Assembly (NCBI GenBank): GCA_011634665.1
Contig: WAEK01000010.1
Span: forward strand, 1,205,001-1,269,000
Direction: 5' to 3'
Length of the DNA stretch: 64,000 nt
DNA from: Mortierella sp. BCC40632
Taxonomy: Eukaryota; Mortierellomycota; Mortierellomycetes; Mortierellales; Mortierellaceae
Both the position numbers and the translations under genes were made by a program. This document shows positions 60,101 through 64,000 of the stretch, in pieces. Each line of letters starts with the position of its first letter. Positions within the stretch are counted from its first letter, which is position 1. The notes under the pieces are model-generated. The model searched no databases and was not told the DNA's origin. It was given only the letters and a program-made list of their open reading frames with translations.

Positions 60101-62754
60101 CAAGAATTCGCTATTCACAACAGTACAACTGTGCATCCTCCAACACTCTGTCGGCCCTGGATCCCAGATTACCCCGCATCGTACGGGTGTCAGAACCTAG
60201 TCCTCCAACTTCATCCCACTGACGATCAGTCTGACCTACTCAATGCCAGATTCTCAGAGAGGATTTTTGTTGCGCCTATCGATCTCCTCTGGTCAGTTGT
60301 CCCAAAGACTCAGTCACCGAGTAGTGAGCTCCCACTTGATTATCCAAGTCAAGGATCATCGTGGATTCAAGCTCTGTGTCACCTCATTATTTTCATGATG
60401 AACCCATTCAGCCACGTTTACATCCGGCCTCGTCTTTACAGTCTTGAGGTCCTTGACAACCCCGCTATCGAGGCTTTGATTCAGTACAAGTGGTACGTAT
60501 CCATGACAATCATGTGTGTTGAAATTCCTGTTGCGATTTAATGAAAATTCAGTTATTCTAATATTCTGAAGATTCATTCGTTACCAGGAATAAGTTCGTT
60601 TATACAAATTGGATTATTCGCTTTACGACGCAATGTGTCTATTATCTACTTATTCTGAGTGGCGCTCTGATGCAGGTTTACCAAAGAGAGAAGGCTCCAC
60701 TTCTAAGAGTATTCATGGCAACCATAGTCCTCTCCTTTGTTTTTCTCTGGCTTGAACTCCTCCGGTGGAGGGAGAGTCAATATTATGTCCCTTCAGAGCC
60801 ATATCGAAAAGAGGAAGAAAAGGATCATGAGAACAATGATGGGGACGAAGTAGATGGGGATGAGGAAGATGAGGATGAGGAAGGCAAACAAGGAAGAAAA
60901 AATACTTATCATCATGCGACTACCACACGCTCGGCCTCAAGAGTGGATAAAACAGGAAATCAAAATAATGAAAGAGTGTACCAATCGGATATCCGGAAAT
61001 CTCGGTCTCCACACTCCAGGTATGTCTAGTAACAAGATCGTACTGAAAACGACAACAAGTAGTATGTTAGAAAATTACCATCTTATAAAATACTCAACGA
61101 CTTCCAATCCTGCAATAGATTCCCATATCACCTGCTGAGCCTGGCCACCTACTCATACCTTCTCGTGTCAAGTGTCTACCAGATCTTCAGAATCACACAT
61201 AAGAATACAGATGCTACGACTTTCGACTTTAGTTTTAGTGTCGTGCTTGCATTCCTACACCTGGTATGTCAATAGTACCGTTATGGCGGACAAGAAGAAT
61301 TGAATGTTTAGCAAAATAACCGATCACAGGCACTGATAATTAGAACATTTTGATTAACTAACTAGTTGGCCGAGCTCCGAGTGAACAAGACAGTGTGGAG
61401 ACTTACCTGGATCCTGTTTAGCATCATCAAAGAAGTCAGGATGTTTTTCATAGTGGCTGCACTCAGTATGCTCTACTTTGTGATTACCATTAATTTTATC
61501 CTTCGTAGTGGAGTAGCCCCTACAGTTGAGTCGGACAGAGCCAGACTAATCAGCACTCTGTTCCTGATGATGGTAGGACTCTGAGAGCTGGATTCTTTGA
61601 TTCAGAACGACAATACTAACTGAACATTGGCACATCAAACTTTTAAGATAACGATGCGATCTACTCTAACCATTATTGGTGTTCTTTGTGATAGGGAGGA
61701 CGGTATGATCCTTCATTCGATTTTTTAGATAATGGTGGCGAAGTAGAAGCCGGGATCCTGAATAGGAACAGAACACTTCTATTTACGGTGGTGATATTCT
61801 TAACATTCACATCGATTTTGATGCTCAATATACTAATTGGTGAGTAAACTTGTTGGTGCTCTGCCCAGCTGAATGGGCAGTTCTATAGAAGACTCAAGCA
61901 TATATCAACCTTACTGAATGGCTTCATTGGACTTTTCTTCATCCCGCAATAGCCCTGATTAATGCTGCCTTGACCACAACCAATGATGACTGGAGATATT
62001 TGTGGCTCGAGAACCGACTTCGATATGTCGAAAGTGCTGAGAACATGTCATACCATATCCCTGGTAAGTACTCCAAATCGCATTGACGTCCCTACTCATT
62101 TGTCAACAGATGACGGAAACCGAGAGCGCGGAACATTAGTCTGACCTCTAGTTTCCTAATATTGCTCTCTTAATACTGAATTAAGGCTTCCGTGAGACAT
62201 CCGACTGGTTTCCCAATACCATTTATTATACGGCAACTCCTTACCAAGTGAAGCAGTACCAGCGGAGAATCGCAAAGAAAGATGAAAAGCATCTCTATGA
62301 AAGTGATCAAACTAACACTTTTTCCGAAAAGGCCAATACCTCGTCGCAAAGCGATCTCTCGCAAAAAAGAATATCGCCTGCACCTTTGGCTTCAAGTTCC
62401 AAGATCTCAATAGCTTCTGAGGGAGCTTTCCAAGATGGGAGCCACTCGGTTTCTACGCAGCATTCAGCTCAACGAAGCGATTACCTCACTCGACAACCTC
62501 AGATTAATTCTGTTAGTGAAGATATGCGGTTTACCAGAAAGCAGCAAGAGTGTGAAAGAGAGAATAGGAACGCAGAATCCGCCAACCAACAGTCGTGCTC
62601 GCTCCGCCAATCACCCCCACATTATACCGAGCTTCGTAGTCAGAACCCTAGTCAAGAATCTGTATGGGTTGCGAAAGTGACAGCGTTCTCGACAATGGAT
62701 GAGTACGAAGCTGTTATGAAAGAAGACCTCCAGTCGGGCAGATCTCGTAAGTGA
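57102..62754 (+). CDS. Channel unit C: propeller-like domain fused to TRP-like channel, with novel N-terminus
   Basis: Exons: 57102-58038, 58131-60492, 60588-61019, 61119-61263, 61366-61572, 61695-61839, 61953-62063, 62186 onward. From the second exon (DCVPPRIIPFEM) it is a paralogue of A and B: MSLSWNGSQIVIY, QYKWNKFVYTNW (S1), FLWLELLRWRESQ, LFLMMGGRYDP (filter), ILMLNILIA (S6) and AENMSYHIPGFRETSDWFP. The first exon replaces the small-exon module of A, B and D with 312 residues of Ser/Pro-rich sequence and one half zinc finger (CNTCNKRFSNQIDLLCHK). It is spliced in phase to the propeller exon. The middle of the propeller (58750-59160) is strongly diverged. The last exon has no stop until TGA at 62752-62754, which is reached only if the GTAAGT donor at 62747 is not used. 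Splicing there joins this unit to D. Stop and gene boundaries are therefore uncertain. Confidence 0.7.
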
Positions 62755-64000
62755 CATTGTGCAAATGCTTCATCACGAGTGTTTCAAACAGAGAGCCCTT
62801 CAATTGCTGACAACAATCTCCTGACGACCAACAGCCTCAAGACGATTTTTAAAAAGCGACGCAAGCGTCAGTGGAGTAAACGGGGAGTACCTTAGTGTAC
62901 TAAGCGAGTAAGTAGAGCTATTGCCACTTTCAATTAACCATCCCCCGCAGATTTTTTATTAATCCAATGTTGAAGGCTTGATAAAAATGACTCGAACCCC
63001 AGGAATGGAAGTGAGATGTTAGAGATCATTTCATGGTTTTATTCTGTCGACCTCAAACACATAAGTCGAGGGAAACATAGAGCATGACTTTATCCATTTG
63101 TCTATGTTGACTCGGTTAGCTGATTTGCACACTCTCTAATTCTCTTCTTGATAGGGATTACACAGCACCTGTTCAAATCCTGAGTGATCAAGTCTACACT
63201 GTATGTTAATATGAATCTTATACTATACTACAGATATGTCCAGATACTCTCCATTAACAAATGCCAACAAAAAATAGGTTAGGCCCGATAATTCGATAGA
63301 ATCCCATGAGTCATACTATGTTGTTCTTTGTATCTTGCTTGATCATGAGGCGACGGGAGTAGAGCACATCGAGATAAAGAGACCAAGCCAGGTAAGCACA
63401 TTTGCTGGCATAGCAAAGCCTGAGGTAGCTCCCCTTCTGTGAACTTGGTAGACTAACTCTATTAATCCAGTATCTTGTTTTAGACTCAATTCCCGTAAAA
63501 GGTTGGACAGCCACTGCGATTGCTTGCTTCACTGACCACTTCCTTTACAAAGGATGTCGCCCCCATTGACTTTCCGAATACTCTTTACATAAATGCCTAA
63601 AATAGGAGAGCTGTCATTCATCCGAGTATTATTGCGCTCCCAGATAAGCCGACAGACCTTCTCGATCCAATTGAGTCTCAAGGCTAATTCTCAAAAAGGA
63701 TCTATTCGGTTATGCTACGCAGAACTATCCCAAAACCCACCTAATTCTGGTTCATTCGGTACGTGATCTTGAAGATGGATGGCAATCGCGCGAACAGAAA
63801 TATTGCTAACAAACTAATCAAGCGCGTTTTGTTGTTTAGATTGTATTCTACCTACGGTCCCTCTCCCAAGGAAAGCAATCAACGTATGGCATTTCAAAGA
63901 CAAATCAGCAAACAGAGAGCAGGTTGCTGCTAGAATCATTGACTATGCCATCTCGGCGTCAGGATCTCATGTGGCCACACTTACCACAACTGGGAGCCAG
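62524..64000 (+). CDS. Channel unit D, partial: N-terminal module of a further propeller-channel unit
   Basis: Exons: end of 62186-62746, then 62835-62907, 63155-63200, 63278-63391, 63471-63501, 63606-63758, and 63841 to the window end. It matches the N-terminal module of A and B exon by exon and phase by phase: TAFSTMDEYEAVM, then EDYTAPVQILSDQVY, VVLCILLDHEATGVEHIEI, FIRVLLRSQ and IRLCYAELSQNPPNSGSF. The start of the propeller exon reads DCILPTVPLPRKAINVWHF and ISASGSHVATLTTTGS. The possible own starts are ATG 62524 or 62695, but both lie inside the open last exon of C. No separate promoter is evident, so D may be the second half of a C-D fusion. The donor of the 31-base exon (GTTGGA) is weak. 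The channel part lies beyond the window. Confidence 0.65.

Noticed and set aside
62747..62834. Apparent frameshift at the second exon of channel unit D
   Set aside because: With the acceptor at 62834 the exon reads PSRRFLKSDASVSG and stays open, so no frameshift is needed.

Overview
The window is eukaryotic and looks like an early-diverging filamentous fungus, most probably Mucoromycota and Mortierella-like. The reasons are short GT-AG introns (mostly 50-400 bases) with yeast-like neighbours (septin, Hul5, Tsr3, Imp4, Bud14/Tea4), a true ferritin (rare in fungi outside the early lineages), long CT/GA and homopolymer tracts, and a lineage-type expansion of very large channel genes. Exon models below were spliced by eye. 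In almost every gene the exon lengths add up to a whole number of codons, which is the main support for the models.

Left part (1-30 kb). A Bud14/Tea4-type polarity protein (SH3 plus Ras-association domain) is on the + strand at 1.2-7.9 kb. Next come two tail-to-tail paralogues, here called A (+, 9.6-16.0 kb) and B (-, 16.4-22.4 kb). They encode large proteins with a beta-propeller-like N-terminal half fused to a six-helix TRP-like cation channel. A Cdc12-type septin and a tetraspanin follow, both on the - strand.

Middle part (30-49 kb). This holds a possible 58-residue small protein, a TMEM184/OST-alpha family membrane protein, and a secreted M35-type metalloprotease domain that has lost its zinc site. 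A UBE3C/Hul5-type HECT ligase is divergent from a DUF1749 alpha/beta hydrolase. TSR3 and IMP4, two small-subunit ribosome biogenesis genes, share a 179-base divergent promoter.

Right part (49-64 kb). This holds an H-type ferritin, a decayed 5'-truncated LINE with an RNase H domain, an intron-bearing tRNA-Tyr(GTA), and two more channel units in tandem (C at 57.1-62.7 kb, D from about 62.5 kb, running off the window). The last exon of unit C stays open and splices in phase into the N-terminal module of unit D, so C and D may form one two-unit channel of about 3,000 residues. A degenerate trace near 24 kb may be a further copy. The channel family is the most unusual system here: at least four copies with identical exon phases but different N- and C-terminal additions. 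I know of no assigned function for it.
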